A DNA stretch of 64,000 nt, taken from assembly GCF_014805625.2 (NCBI RefSeq), contig NW_023998414.1, forward strand, positions 18,085,280 to 18,149,279. The letters run 5' to 3'. Shown one piece after another: positions 35,601 through 47,545 of this stretch. The stretch's first letter is position 1. Each line of letters starts with the position of its first letter. Made by a program: the position numbers and the translations under genes. Under the pieces are notes generated by a model. It searched no databases and was not told the DNA's origin. It worked only from the letters and a program-made list of their open reading frames with translations. The DNA is from Glossina fuscipes (taxonomy: Eukaryota > Arthropoda > Insecta > Diptera > Glossinidae).

Positions 35601-37439
35601 ATTTGCGGACGTTCCCTGAGTAGAATTGGATACGAACTCAATTGCGAAAGTTCGAAATTTTGAAAAAAATCTCTTTCTTACGGAAACCCACTTTAAAAAA
35701 AAAAAAAAAAAAAAACGAATTTATCTAAGATGCATATACATGTGTTATGGTGGAGTCTGTTCCACATATGGTAAAATTTTCTCTTCTAAAAAAGTTTTAA
35801 TAAATTTTTAAAGCTTTCTATGGTCTGATGAAAAATATATGTATATACTACGACAAGTAAGCCTTTGTTGCTTGATAAAGCTGAGAAGAAATTATCTTAA
35901 ATCGATTTCCATGAGTTGCTTGTTTTCACAAATATTACGTGAAAGGCGTGCACGCATACGAATTATCATTGTGCACACGTTATGCGTTCAACATGTCATC
36001 ATTTGTTTTTTTATTTACTTAATTGAAACGCGTTTGTCGCGCATACTATTAACACTTTCACAATTGCTACTGCTTGTCAAAGATTATATTTTGAAAGTTT
36101 GGCATTGTAATCATTGCCATCATCTTTGGGAAGTGTAACATGTTAATTTCATCTTTGCGTTTGTAACCTTCTTGTTTGAAACCTTGTTGAATTAAACGTT
36201 CTCCTCATTCCCGAACCATTTCAAGACAATCCAATAATAATGTCCGATCGTCGTTCTTGTCATTCCCTCATATAGAAAGTTAATCAATTCCTCGAAAAAT
36301 TAGGCCAAAAAACTCTGATTTTATGCGTAAACTCAGATTGAGTTTGTAGTAAGTAAAGAAAACTATCTATATTCCAAATTTTAAAATGTTCGTGTGCATT
36401 TCGTCTCTCGTTTTTCCACTATTCGGTGCCACATTTAGTTAAATTCGCACCTAACATGATAAGAATTAAGGAATGTGGTAAAACATTTAATCCAGCTGGA
36501 TTGCTTAAGCATGCAATTTTAAGCAGCGCTTCCAAGTTAGAGCACTGCATATTTAATATAAAGGGACAAGTGAACGTAGACGTTTACGTTACAATTCTAT
36601 GGTTAATAATGTTGTCTTAATAATGTTCAGAAATAATATTGCTTGGCGTAAGAATTGGATTTTGATAAGAAGCAATAGAGGTTAATATAAATAAGAGAAA
36701 AGTGAATAATTGGAACGAAACTGTGGAAGTTGGAAGTTTAGCTTTTTCATGTTATATAATCGGTTACCGCGAATGTTTGACTACAAGGCAAAAGAACAAC
36801 GTTTGTAGCGTAGCATAGGCTAACACTGGACCAGTTGTTATTAGGATAATCTGTATTTGCAATAAAAGGAGAGAAGAATTTTTTATAAGGAATTGATAGA
36901 GAAAAACACGTTGTTGTTTGCTTGCATTGATTTAATACAGTAACACTTTACTATCCCAAAGGCAAGCTTAAACCAGATTAAGAACATTCAGCTTGTCCGG
37001 CGACGTAAAAAGCTTACGTCTTACAATAGCTTAGACAGCGTCTCTAGGAGATGTTGATATAAAATTGTGCGCGCACACACCATGTACACTCACAAGCACG
37101 CACGTGCACGCAAATTTTTGATAGAGGCAGTTAAGAATAAAATGTGAGGACAGGGTAGCCTTCAGCCTGGAAGGCTGGTAGGCGACATCAACAAATTGTG
37201 CGATTTTTGATACACATTGTGTATTTATCTAAGGGGTTCCAATAGAGAGCATAAGATTTCTTCATAATATACGCACAACACATAATTGTTGTATAATATC
37301 TACGCATGACTGCTACGCTTGGATTACAATTGTTCAGGTTTCACGCGCACGGCATTCCTTAACCATATTGTCCTTTGCGTTTTTGGAGCATCCTGTCAGC
37401 AGTGATTTTTTCCGATTTTCAAGACAAACGTTCACTCAA
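35601..37439. other. Intronic noncoding DNA
   Basis: A run of A at 35695-35715. The plus frame at 36426-36620 includes a lone finger-like ECGKTFNPAGLLKH but lacks the rest of a zinc finger, so it is not called. Nothing else recognised. Confidence 0.5.
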
Positions 37440-37545
37440 ACGTTACTCCCTCTTTTCACTCCTCTTCCCATCTTCTAACCCTTCCTGATCATCGTCCACA
37501 CATATAAGGCACATCGCCTGAGTGGCTGGTTGAAAGAAAGAAAAT
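37440..37545 (+). repeat. SINE-like element, family S, tail copy
   Basis: Pyrimidine-rich CTCCCTCTTTTCACTCCTCT, then GATCATCGTCCACAC and GGCACATCGCCTGAGTGGCT, matching the tail of family S. Confidence 0.5.
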
Positions 37546-40019
37546 GATGAGAGGAGCGAGAGATATGATTAATAAAATCATGATTATATAGATTAATATC
37601 CGATATAAATAATCGTCATATATTGCTAGATAAAGCCTAAAAAGAATATATATCTTCACTTGGTTGGCAAAACTCGGAATATATATGCAAATGTGTGTAT
37701 TGGTGGTACATTATGATATTTCCGACAGATCATAAGTGCTTTGATTGATTAACATTTTATTTACATTGAACGTATTTGAGCGATTTCGGCCGGATATTTA
37801 CGTGATTTCCGATGAAAATCAAAGAAGAAAATCAATTAAAAAATTTTCAAACAGAAAGCAATAAAAGAATCGTAAGTTTAGTGCCTGAGAAATTACGTGG
37901 AAGTAAAAGGGCTTACAATGAGCCTGTGCCAGGTTATTGGTCGACTATCTGGCATTGCTGTGCCAGTAGCGAACAGTGGTCAATAAAGAGAGCAAAGCAA
38001 GTAAAATGATTTTATGACAACGTTACGCATAGAACGTATGTTATTTAGGTGAATTTACAGAGGCAGACAGACAGGAAAACATGAGTGTTGTTTCTCCTTA
38101 AGCTATTAATGATTTTTTCTCTTTTCATTTTTCAATTTTCCTTCATACCTTCTGTTATCCACCAACGTAAGCAATCAATCAATAGAGACCATATGTTCAT
38201 AAGTTGAACGTAATCATTAGATGGAATGTAATTGACAATGATTTGAGATGAAATGCTTCGGTGAATTAACTCTAAAAACACCTTCTGTGTAAATAATGAC
38301 TACTCAGCCGTAAGTCACTCAGAAGTTTTAGAGGTAGCCAACGTCTCTCAACATTTCTGTGGGATGTAAATATTTGATAAATCGATTGCATCCTCGTTGG
38401 ATGGCTGTGTAATAAGCAATAGGTCGATGTTAAAAAGTCTCACTTAAAACGATTTCGCCAAGAGATGGGTGAAACGTTCCATTCTATTTTATATGTGTGA
38501 ATATGAGACCATCTGCAGAATCTGTAGAGACCGCTTGTGCCGAACGAAAGAAGCTGGGGCCTAGAGGCTAGGAGCATGGGCAGAGGCAAGTACAATTAAT
38601 CTTTAAGATCGTGCTACAGATTGCCCACGTATATATAGTGTGACTTAAGTTTGTGAAATTCAAAGTCATAGACATAGTTGGGTCGATAAACCTCTCCTTT
38701 CAGTCCATAATAGAAATTCATCAATGTGAGCGAAAAACTGAAGAGTTTGCAATAATCTACGTTTGTATAAATAGTTAATATTTATATAGGAAATGTTTTT
38801 CGTTGTGCAGGATGATTTGATTGAATCCACCTTCCCTTGTTAAGTCCAATATTTTATTTTGACGCATGCTTACGTATCTATTATATGCGCATTTTACGTA
38901 AAAATGGTCCTCGTCTGGCGTAGCGATCCCCTTACTGACACGCACACAATTTATACGAATGCAGGTAACGGTCAATGGATTTAATGCACTGCTTATTGAA
39001 GATTCACTCTTAGATGAGTATAACATTTTCACTTGTTTTCATTTTTGCTTTCTTCGTTTTGGTAATAGATTTACTGCTACTTAATGTCAACATTATGCGT
39101 GTATTTTTTTTTTTTTATGCGAAAAGCTGGTAATTAAATACATATGCGTTCAGGTGTCTGTATGGCTATGTTGTCGGTGACTGAAAGTGTATTAATTTTT
39201 TCATTGCAAATTATTAAAAGCCATGATTACGCTTTATGGATTTCGTAAAAATGATTGGCAGTAAATTAAAATTTGTCTTATCCTTGCGCCAGCCTACTCC
39301 AATGGCTTATGTTGAAAGTCTTAGAAAGGTCAAAATGAATGAGTAAATATAAGTTGAGGTCAATTGTGTGCAACTATTCACTCGTGAAATTGGAAATTAT
39401 TTTCTCATATAAAGCATGATCAATAAGTGAAGTATCTGAAGAGCCAGATCCAAAAAAAAAAAAAAAAAAAGAAATGTTCTGCATAACTCTCTAGTGTTGA
39501 ACAGTTTCATTTCGGTTACACTGTTCATGATGGAAAAAAAGTGAGCATTAGAGTAGGGATCGATTTGTGAATTGATAGCAATGTTCCCCTAATAAAAGCA
39601 AATCTGGCTTAGTCAAGCATTATGAAAGAAACATTTAATTAATATTGGAAACTAATCGCTGACGTATGTCCTTCGTGACTTGCGCTCCGTAGATCACAAA
39701 TTTTTTCGGTGAAATTTGGTATCGACTTTTCATCCGACATAGAAAACGGCGAAAAAGTCATTTGTTGTCAATACGAGACTGTTGTATTTCTCCCCTCTAA
39801 GTAAATATATACAAATTTTCACAAGAGTGTAAATATACAATAAGAGAAAAAAGGACTGAATGTCATGTTGTGACTAAATTTGATTTTTTTTTTGAAAAGT
39901 GAAATGTTAAGAGCGTAACTAAAGCAGGTCCGATAAGCATTATGGCAACTCTGCGTTGCCAGCTGAAATGGTTAAACAGATAACTGGCTGAGTTTAAACG
40001 TGACCACTTTCACAAGCAC
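37546..40019. other. Intronic noncoding DNA
   Basis: No gene or named repeat recognised; an A run at 39452-39470. Open frames of 65-85 codons (37812-38009, 38775-39032) show no family content. Confidence 0.5.
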
Positions 40020-40220
40020 AGACGCTACTCGATCGAGGTTACACCATTTGAAATGATTAAAGGAAATCTCATGAAATGAACACGAAATTTCACGTTGATC
40101 AATAATATATATACTTTATAGGGTGCCTGAAGCTTCTTTTTGAGTGTTACATATATTATGGACAAACAATAAAACGAATATATCTCCATCTTACAGTGGT
40201 GGGTATGGAACAATAAAAAT
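40020..40220 (-). repeat. Dispersed repeat R1, copy 4, partial
   Basis: Minus orientation: GTTGATCAATAATATATATA, CTTTATAGGGTGCCTGAAGC, 'ttctttttgagtgttacat' and 'cagtggtgggtatggaac' end. The half beyond the CCGTCTGTC block is missing or unreadable. Confidence 0.6.
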
Positions 40221-41129
40221 GTATCTGTCTTTTTGCTCATAAACAAATCTTGTAAATTTTAAAATGATGTCAAAGGAGAAGAATTTTTACGATTTGGTCT
40301 CTTGGCCATATCTCTCTGAAGTGGAGATGCAATATTTTATGGCCGATTGAAGTAAATTCTAATGAATATTTAATTTACGCAAGTAAGAGTTGAATTTGAA
40401 TAATTTTTTTAGGCATCATTTTCATCTCATTTTGCAATTTTAAAGAATTCTGACAGGACCGAATAAACACTGACAGCACATGTTCCATACTTGTATAGGT
40501 TATGCTATCGTTTCTAGTCGTAACATTTTTGTTCGTTTACTACTGCGCACTCAAAAATTTTAAAATGAAGATTTATGTCAACAGCTTGGCGTATATCCGA
40601 TCAATTCGCTGAAAATAGACGTCGTTCGTCAATAACAACGCCTTTTGCAACTGATAAGCGGAAAAAAAACTGAAAATTTTAAAAGTTTCTTTTTGAAGTA
40701 AGGTGCCACAGGTACGTCAGGGGTATGTTGTTTCTGTTGTCCTTAAACGCTTAAACGACGCCCGATCCCTAAGGGGTCCACTGACAAGTTCATATTAGGA
40801 GCAAAAAATCAAGCGAGTTGCATACATAGCAGACTATGGCAAATACGTACAGGGTTTATCGAAATGCGACATTGAAAAGCATTTAAAATTTGTCTCTCTC
40901 TCTCTCTCTATCTATCTCTTTCTCTCTTCCTCTCTCTCTCTCTTTTTTTTATTGCTGGCGAAATAGAACGACCATTTCTGCTAATAGGAGGGAACTATTT
41001 ATCGCGACTTCCAGAATACGTAAATAAGCAACAAGTGTCTGTATGCGGGGTGACGTTCACTTCGTTCGTGTTTAATATATAGGAACTTTGCAGCAGAACA
41101 TCTCATTACAGTTTGCTTTTTTCCCACCA
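40221..41129. other. Intronic noncoding DNA
   Basis: Contains a CT/CTAT microsatellite (40892-40950). No gene recognised. Confidence 0.5.
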
Positions 41130-41515
41130 TCTCTCAGCACCATTTTGTCATAATCTCTGCAACACCCAAGAGGAAGTTTCAGAGACTATCAAATATATAT
41201 ATTCTTGATCAGCATGGTGTTGTGCATCGATTACGCAATATCTGCTCGCCTATGTGGTGTGTGTTGTTGACACTCTCGGTCGCAAAAATGAAGATGTCCG
41301 CTTCAGATTTAGTTGTGAAGCATTGGCAGCTTGTGTACTCAGGTTTGTTTTCAAAATGAGTCAAATGGTCAGAGTACATAGCCGCGGTAAAGCGTCTCTG
41401 CGAGCAAAAATTCAAGCGATTTTCCTCATTGCTCACGATTTGTGGAAGATGGAAAGCTGAAGTTTTCTGCATTGACTTTACGGTAAACTCTACTATGTAT
41501 GTGTGCAAAAAAATA
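41130..41515 (+). repeat. Dispersed repeat R1, copy 5
   Basis: Plus orientation: 'ccattttgtcataatctctg', CAACACCCAAGAGGAAGTTT, ATATATATTCTTGATCAGCA, ATCGATTACGCAATATCTGC, 'cgcaaaaatgaagatgtcc' and, at its far end, a GGAAAGCTGAAG block that also occurs in the copy at 47135. The 68- and 99-codon frames here are repeat frames. Confidence 0.75.
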
Positions 41516-41682
41516 TTAAATTTTCCTATTTTTCATTTTTTTAAGTTTTTATGTTTATTTATCATAAGGTATAGAAGACAGAATGTTTAAGATGACTTTG
41601 CACATTCCTTAAATGAAGATATATTATCTGGCTAGAAATGCATTGATTCTAAAATGAACATGGCGGACGCCATGATATGGTT
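41516..41682. other. Short noncoding spacer
   Basis: Nothing recognised between the R1 copy and the tandem duplication. Confidence 0.5.
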
Positions 41683-41905
41683 GATTAGTTTTTTCGTCGC
41701 AATGCCGTTGATATGGGTATCAAATAAGACGATTCGGAGGGAGTAAAAGGCGGTAATGTTTTAATTCTAAATTAATTATAGTGAACATCACGACGTAAGG
41801 GATTAATTTCCTCGTCGCAATTCCGTTGATATGGGTATCACATGAACATGATCACAAGTCTGTTAATTCTTTAATTAATTATACCGGACGTTACGATGCG
41901 ATTTT
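41683..41905 (+). repeat. 118-bp tandem duplication
   Basis: Units begin at 41683 and 41801 with GATTARTTTYYTCGTCGCAA and share CCGTTGATATGGGTATCA and an 'aattctWWattaattata' part. The second unit is shorter at its right end. Just before the first unit lies GAACATGGCGGACGCCATGA. Confidence 0.85.
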
Positions 41906-42999
41906 CTCAATATGGAAAATAAACTTTATTCCATATTATAAGTATAAAGAGAAGCATGGGGCACTAACGATTTTGATGGTGGTAGGTATGCGAGATTCCG
42001 TCCTAACGGAATATAACTTTGCTACTTAGTTTTCTTTTTAATTTGTAAGAAAAGCTAAACGGTAAAAGGTGTCAACATGAATTTTCATCTATTTTAGATA
42101 TTGGTTCTTGCGATTTTTAATTAAAAATGATTTCATGTAAGACCTTTGCGCTGCTTTAGCACTTTAATCCTGGAACAACAATTTTCATCATTTTTGCATA
42201 AAAATCTGCTTTTAAGTCAATGCTCCTCCAACAAAACCCCTAAATAAAAAGTTTAATAGAGCTATAGGGTATGATCGTCACGGTAAGGTCACGTAAGAGT
42301 TTTTAATGACTATACGAGCATTGAACCTTCTTTCCAATAAGTTGAACTTGTCACCAAATGTATAGCACGTTTGCATCATTTTTCTGAAGCCATATACCGA
42401 CGAACTCGAAATCATCTGATTTTTGCCACAAAAATTTAATTATCATAAATCTCTAGCTTTCTCTCTTCAGGATTGACTGTAAGGTTAATTTTATGCTTAA
42501 AAATTACATTTTTAGCCCACAAACCACACCCAAAAGTAATTTTTTTAGACAAGAAAGTCCTTTAAGAGCATTACATTTGTTTTCTTTGCTCCAAAAAGGC
42601 TAATAATCATTATTCACGAAGTCATTTAACCAACAATCTCTGTATGCTGCACAACTGTACATATGTATTGCATTCCACAAACACTGGCAAAATCCATAAC
42701 AATATGCTAAAAAATAAACACTTGATCCAAACCTCAAGTAGAAGTGCGTTTCATTTAAGTTTACTTTCGGAACCACGAAAAAATGGATGATCCTGTATAT
42801 ACGCGATGCTAGCCAAGCACAATTATAGGTCCAGAGGGCGAAGAAAGTAGTACTTAAATTGCGTTTCGTTACGTCAGCTTAACAAATCTAGCTCCACTCT
42901 AAACATTCGGCATGAGCTGAGTAGACAAGAGTCACGACTATCAAGTCGTTAGTTCATGTGTTCCCAATTTAGTGCAGCTGGACCATATTTGATCGTATA
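41906..42999. other. Intronic noncoding DNA
   Basis: No gene or repeat recognised. Confidence 0.5.
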
Positions 43000-43165
43000 T
43001 CTAGCTATAGTGGGTGTTTAATTGTCGAAGACATAATAAGGCGATTAAACAAGCGCCTGCCAGACTGCGCTTCTGTCTCTTCTTTTTCCCCATTTATGTC
43101 TAACTGTCATGTTACATAAGCAGGGGACATCGCCAGAGTGATTGGCCATAAAAAAAATGCTGAAA
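43000..43165 (+). repeat. SINE-like element, family S, partial copy
   Basis: TATCTAGCTATAGTGGG, then CTGTCTCTTCTTTTTCCCC, GTCATGTTACATAAGC and GGGGACATCGCCAGAGTGAT, followed by an A run; order as in the other family S copies. Confidence 0.5.
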
Positions 43166-44779
43166 GTTATGGACGCAGGTGCTGAAAGTAGTCATCAAAA
43201 GAAGTCTTTTTCGAAATGCAATCTCGTCTGCAAAGAGAAGCGGACATGCGACTTCTTGCAAGGAGTGATGTACGGCGACAACTTTTACGCAACGCTAGCC
43301 CGATGTTTTGACCCAAATTGAGACAATACTATCTATGTCTCTGCCATGGACTTTCAATAAGACGATGCAAAATCCTGTACAACGGGCAATCTAGTTTTCT
43401 TTTACGAATTTCATTATGAAAACTGTCTCGGTATTATAATTTTAAATGAAACGTAACCAAGATTCGTTTTCTTCTTTCTTTTTATAATTTAATAATTGGT
43501 TCACTTTTGTCCGCGTTATGTAGATTTTTGTGCCTTTAGTTATGATAACGACGATGATGATTACTATGTATGGTTGAGTCATACATTCTGCTGCTTTTCA
43601 TCACTTGTTTTTAATGAGTTTTCGGTACAAGGGGCTGATTGACTGAATGACTGACTAGTTGGCTGCCCTATAATATTTCCGGTTGCACTTGTTATTGTCG
43701 TAAAGTAAAGTATAGCAAAGACCGTACGACCGAACGGCACTTGAAGCACTTAAACAGTCTGGTTGTGGTTTTTCTTTTTTTTTTTTGTCTTTGTGTTTTA
43801 TTTAATAATTTTTTTTTTTTTTTCATTTTTGTTATAATAAAATGTTTTTTTTATCATCAATTATAAAAACTGAAAAGTACAATATTTTGTTGTACTGCTG
43901 CGCTGATACGCATATATAATGTCTTCTTCTTTTTCTTTTTTTTTGTTTTTGTATTTGTATTTTGTATTGTATGTTTTTTTTTTCTTTTTGCTTTTTTATA
44001 TATGTATCCAATAATGAATTTTATCATCACATTTGTTGTTTGTTCTTCTTCGTCTTTCTTTAGTGTTCAAAGTGCTGATAGTATTAATTATTGCGTTATG
44101 ATAAGCGAACACACTAATCTCCTTCTCTTTGCCTCGATGTATACATGTACAAAAATGTAAATTACTATTCAAAATTTTAACAAAGTGAACAAAAAATAAA
44201 TAAATAAATAAAAAAAAAATAAAATAAAAAATCATAAAAAGTAAAATTAATTTTAATTGAATACCATTAAGATAAAAAGTTAGGCGAAGAGATTAAATAT
44301 CTCACTTAAATTTCATTTTACTCTCTTTTCCGCTTACTGATAACATTTTGTAAACTTTTTCATTTCATTTTTCATTATGTTTATTATTGTGTTTTTGTTT
44401 TTGCATTTCGTAAACACGAAAAAGAACAAAACGACTCACAACTTTTTATATATAACGTGAAATAAAACTCCTGACAAGAACTTTTCTGATTGATTTTACC
44501 ATGCGTTGTTTCAAGCGAAATGGAAAATCCAAATATATATTTGACATATTTACAACGCATATATAAACTTCGCAGTTTATAACTGGAATACTTGTTACCA
44601 ACAAGCACATTAAAAAAGAGTTATAAGCAAAATAAATTGAAATTTTTAGAGCTGAATTTACCATATCTAACTGTCTGTTTTTGACGGCAGAACCGAATTC
44701 ACCTAATTTTCACTTTTGTTTTCTCTTTCCAATCGCAACATTATAGTTAAATTTCAAGTTGTCTCGGTTACAATGTGTC
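43166..44779. other. Intronic noncoding DNA
   Basis: Many T homopolymers between 43780 and 44000 and an AAAT run near 44195-44230. No gene recognised. Confidence 0.5.
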
Positions 44780-45075
44780 CATTCGTCTACTCGTCACCCT
44801 TTCATTGTATTCGGAATTTTTAAAACGGCCCCCCTTTTAAGACTCTACACCACTTCGCTTAACTAAGTTCCCCGTAGAATGATTTTCCAAAATATATTTG
44901 TATGCGAAGTAGCCCGATCCGAACCATTTTCATCCATTAGCGGTCTATCAAAATTGATCAAAATGTCTTGAAAATTGCGGCCTATAGGTCAAACACACAA
45001 GAAAATAAGATAGATACCCGGACAGACAGGCTTAGGTCAATGCACAAAGTGATTCGGAATCGATCTGTAACGATC
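44780..45075 (-). repeat. Dispersed repeat R3, copy 3
   Basis: On the minus strand it reads CCTGTCTGTCCGGGTATCTA, 'ccgcaattttcaagacattttga' in two parts, and GAAAATGGTTCGGATCGGGC, the same order as at 28440-28640. The tandem CGATCTGTAA duplication at 45060-45079 lies at its edge. Confidence 0.6.
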
Positions 45076-46807
45076 TGTAACGGTGGGTCTATCCCAAGTC
45101 TTTCTGGATGTTGCATAAAACCGCACAGATTTAATAGACAGACTTGTTCCACAAGCGATGTTTCGCGAAATTTCTCCATCTGTAGAAAATTTTATGATAT
45201 GATGATTGCATATTTAGTGTACGTACAGATAGGCATATGATCGTCTGTAAAAGGGTTTGGACTTGGTTTGAAAGTATGGCATGATTAAAGGAATATAACC
45301 TTTACTAGGAGATTTTTGGTGCCAGGGCTGTTTCAAAGGACTTGACATTTGTTAACCAATCTTTGGCCAGTTGTTATGACGGATTTGGTATCAGAATTTA
45401 GATTTGTATTGACCGATAGAAAGTAAGAGCTTTTAGTAGCCGGACGACATTATATTGGTTGGTCCTGCATCGTCGATCTAAACTTCGGGAACGGACATTT
45501 CTTCATCCTGTAGTAGCTGAATCCGAAATGCGTGTCAGTTTGAGAAATACAAAATTGGAATTGAAGCCATTCCTGGCCATAATTCAGGCCATTCCAAACA
45601 CTTTTACAACACGGTATTTTATTAAAGTTATATTTGTTGTTCTTGCCACTATACTTTTGCTACTATAATACCTGCTATTGATCGGGATATTTATGAGCAT
45701 TTTTATTTCCCCCATAATAGTGCTCGAATAGTAATCGAATTTAATTTTTTAGGTTGTTTAGATGCCGTTTTGCTAATTTTAAAGTTGTAAAATTAGCAAC
45801 ACGCGAGCCAAGTTTCAGTTTCACGTTTCGATATCAATTTCTGGTACGAGAATGATTTGGCCTTGAAAACGATTCCGTATCCGAATATCTCTGTTTAGAG
45901 ATTAAGTTTAAACACTCTATTTTCCATAAATCGGCGAAAGTAAGCACAAATATCAAAATTATGAAAATTGAAAAGATTGCTTTACTGGGCGCAGGGCTAT
46001 ATTTAACATTAAATATCGATTTAAATATTTTGTTGGTATACACATTAGAGACAATCAAGTATTCGGGGTCAAATTGTTATCGAACGAATTCAATTTTATT
46101 AAAACTTATATCAGAGGGTGAGGTGAGCCTTGCTTACTAAAGTAAACAAATTTCTCTTATCTTCTTGTCGTTAACTGAATTTAATTGCGATTAATTAAAT
46201 GTAATCGCAATCGAAGATTCTTGTTTACTGAGAGGATTAACATAACATATCCAATGACGCCATGGGTGTAATAAAAACCGTGAAAATCTCTTTACAAAAT
46301 CACACTGTTAACTTATTCGCTTTCTACTTGATTATATGCAATTAATATCATTTCAATTGTTTCCTTTCGTTTCTTCTTCTTCTTCTTCGTCTTTTTTATT
46401 TTTTATTTATTTATTTATTTTTTTTTTGTTTTTTTGGTTACCGTTATGCAATTTAATGGTAGAATAACAATTAACTCTTACAATATTTACATATTTTCAA
46501 GCGTTTCAATCAAAAGTTTTGTTGAGACTTATTAAAATTTCTTTTTCTGGTAATTTCTTGTATACATTTTGGCTTCCGGTTTATTATAATTTAAAACTAA
46601 CTGAAATTAAATTGTAAAACAGGTTTTTCTTTTCCTTTCATGCTTATCCATATAATAGCAATTCATGCATAACAATATAATACGTTCACCGTACGTAAAC
46701 CATATGTCAGTGTAAGATACCTATCTACTCAAACAACCACAGCGACATTTATGTGAACAAGTGAGAGAGCATAGTGAATGCGATGTAACATAACAGCACA
46801 ACAACAA

Positions 46808-46839
<32 letters not shown>

Positions 46840-47134
46840 GCAGTATAAGCGATACGTATTAAAAAAAAAAAAAATGTAGAAGGAAAGCTGTTAAGTAGTA
46901 AAAAATCCAACAACAACAACACCATCAACAACAATATATAACTTTATAAGAAATGAATCAAGTACTTCATCCTAAGCTATTAGAAGCTATTAGAATGAAA
47001 TGGAAGGTAGAAAATTAATTCTTTTTTGTCTTGAAATCATTTATAGTCTGCCTGCCTTTGCCTGGGCATACCTATAGTGTTGAAATAGTATTGTCGGAAA
47101 AATAATAATACATTAAAAGTATAATAATTTCTCT
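45076..47134. other. Intronic noncoding DNA
   Basis: TTC and TTTA runs at 46372-46432, the CAA/CAG run listed separately, and no recognised gene. Confidence 0.5.
46798..46844 (+). repeat. CAA/CAG trinucleotide repeat
   Basis: About 15 units of mixed CAA and CAG, like the opa repeats of coding exons. The plus frame is interrupted on both sides and no splice sites fit, so it is called a microsatellite. Confidence 0.85.
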
Positions 47135-47545
47135 TTATACCCACCGCCGCAGGATGGGGGTATACTCATTTTGTCACAATGTTTGCAACACCCAAAAAGA
47201 AGCTTCAGAGACCCTGTCAAGTGTGTATATTCTTGACCAGCGCGAAATTGTGAATCGATTAAGCATTGTCTGTCCGTCCGTCCGTCCGTCTATGCATAGT
47301 TTGCATTCTCCTGGTTGCAGAAATGAAGGTATCGACTTCACAATTGATAAACGCATTCGAAGTTTCTGCACGGTAGTTGGATTACGACCCAGTACACGCT
47401 CGCAGCAAAGCGTAAAATGAACGCAACTCCGTTTGCTCTAACCAAAAACACACAAATCATGAAAGACAGAAAGCTGAAATGTCCCACATTTACTTCACGG
47501 AATATTCCAGCACCTATGTGCAAAAATCCGGAAAACAAAGCCGCA
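47135..47545 (+). repeat. Dispersed repeat R1, copy 6, longest
   Basis: The most complete copy: TATACCCACCGCCGCAGGAT, GGGGGTATACTCATTTTGTC, AATGTTTGCAACACCCAAAA, 'gaagcttcagagaccctgtc', TATATTCTTGACCAGCGCG, AATCGATTAAGC, a CCGTCCGTCCGTCCGTC run, then 'gcagaaatgaaggtatcgac' and, near the end, GACAGAAAGCTGAAATGTCC. It gives the best reference for the family. The open frames of 65-88 codons are repeat frames. Confidence 0.8.

Noticed and set aside
36426..36620. Zinc-finger-like ECGKTFNPAGLLKH
   Set aside because: Only half a finger pattern, without the first cysteine spacing or second histidine, no neighbours and no splice sites.
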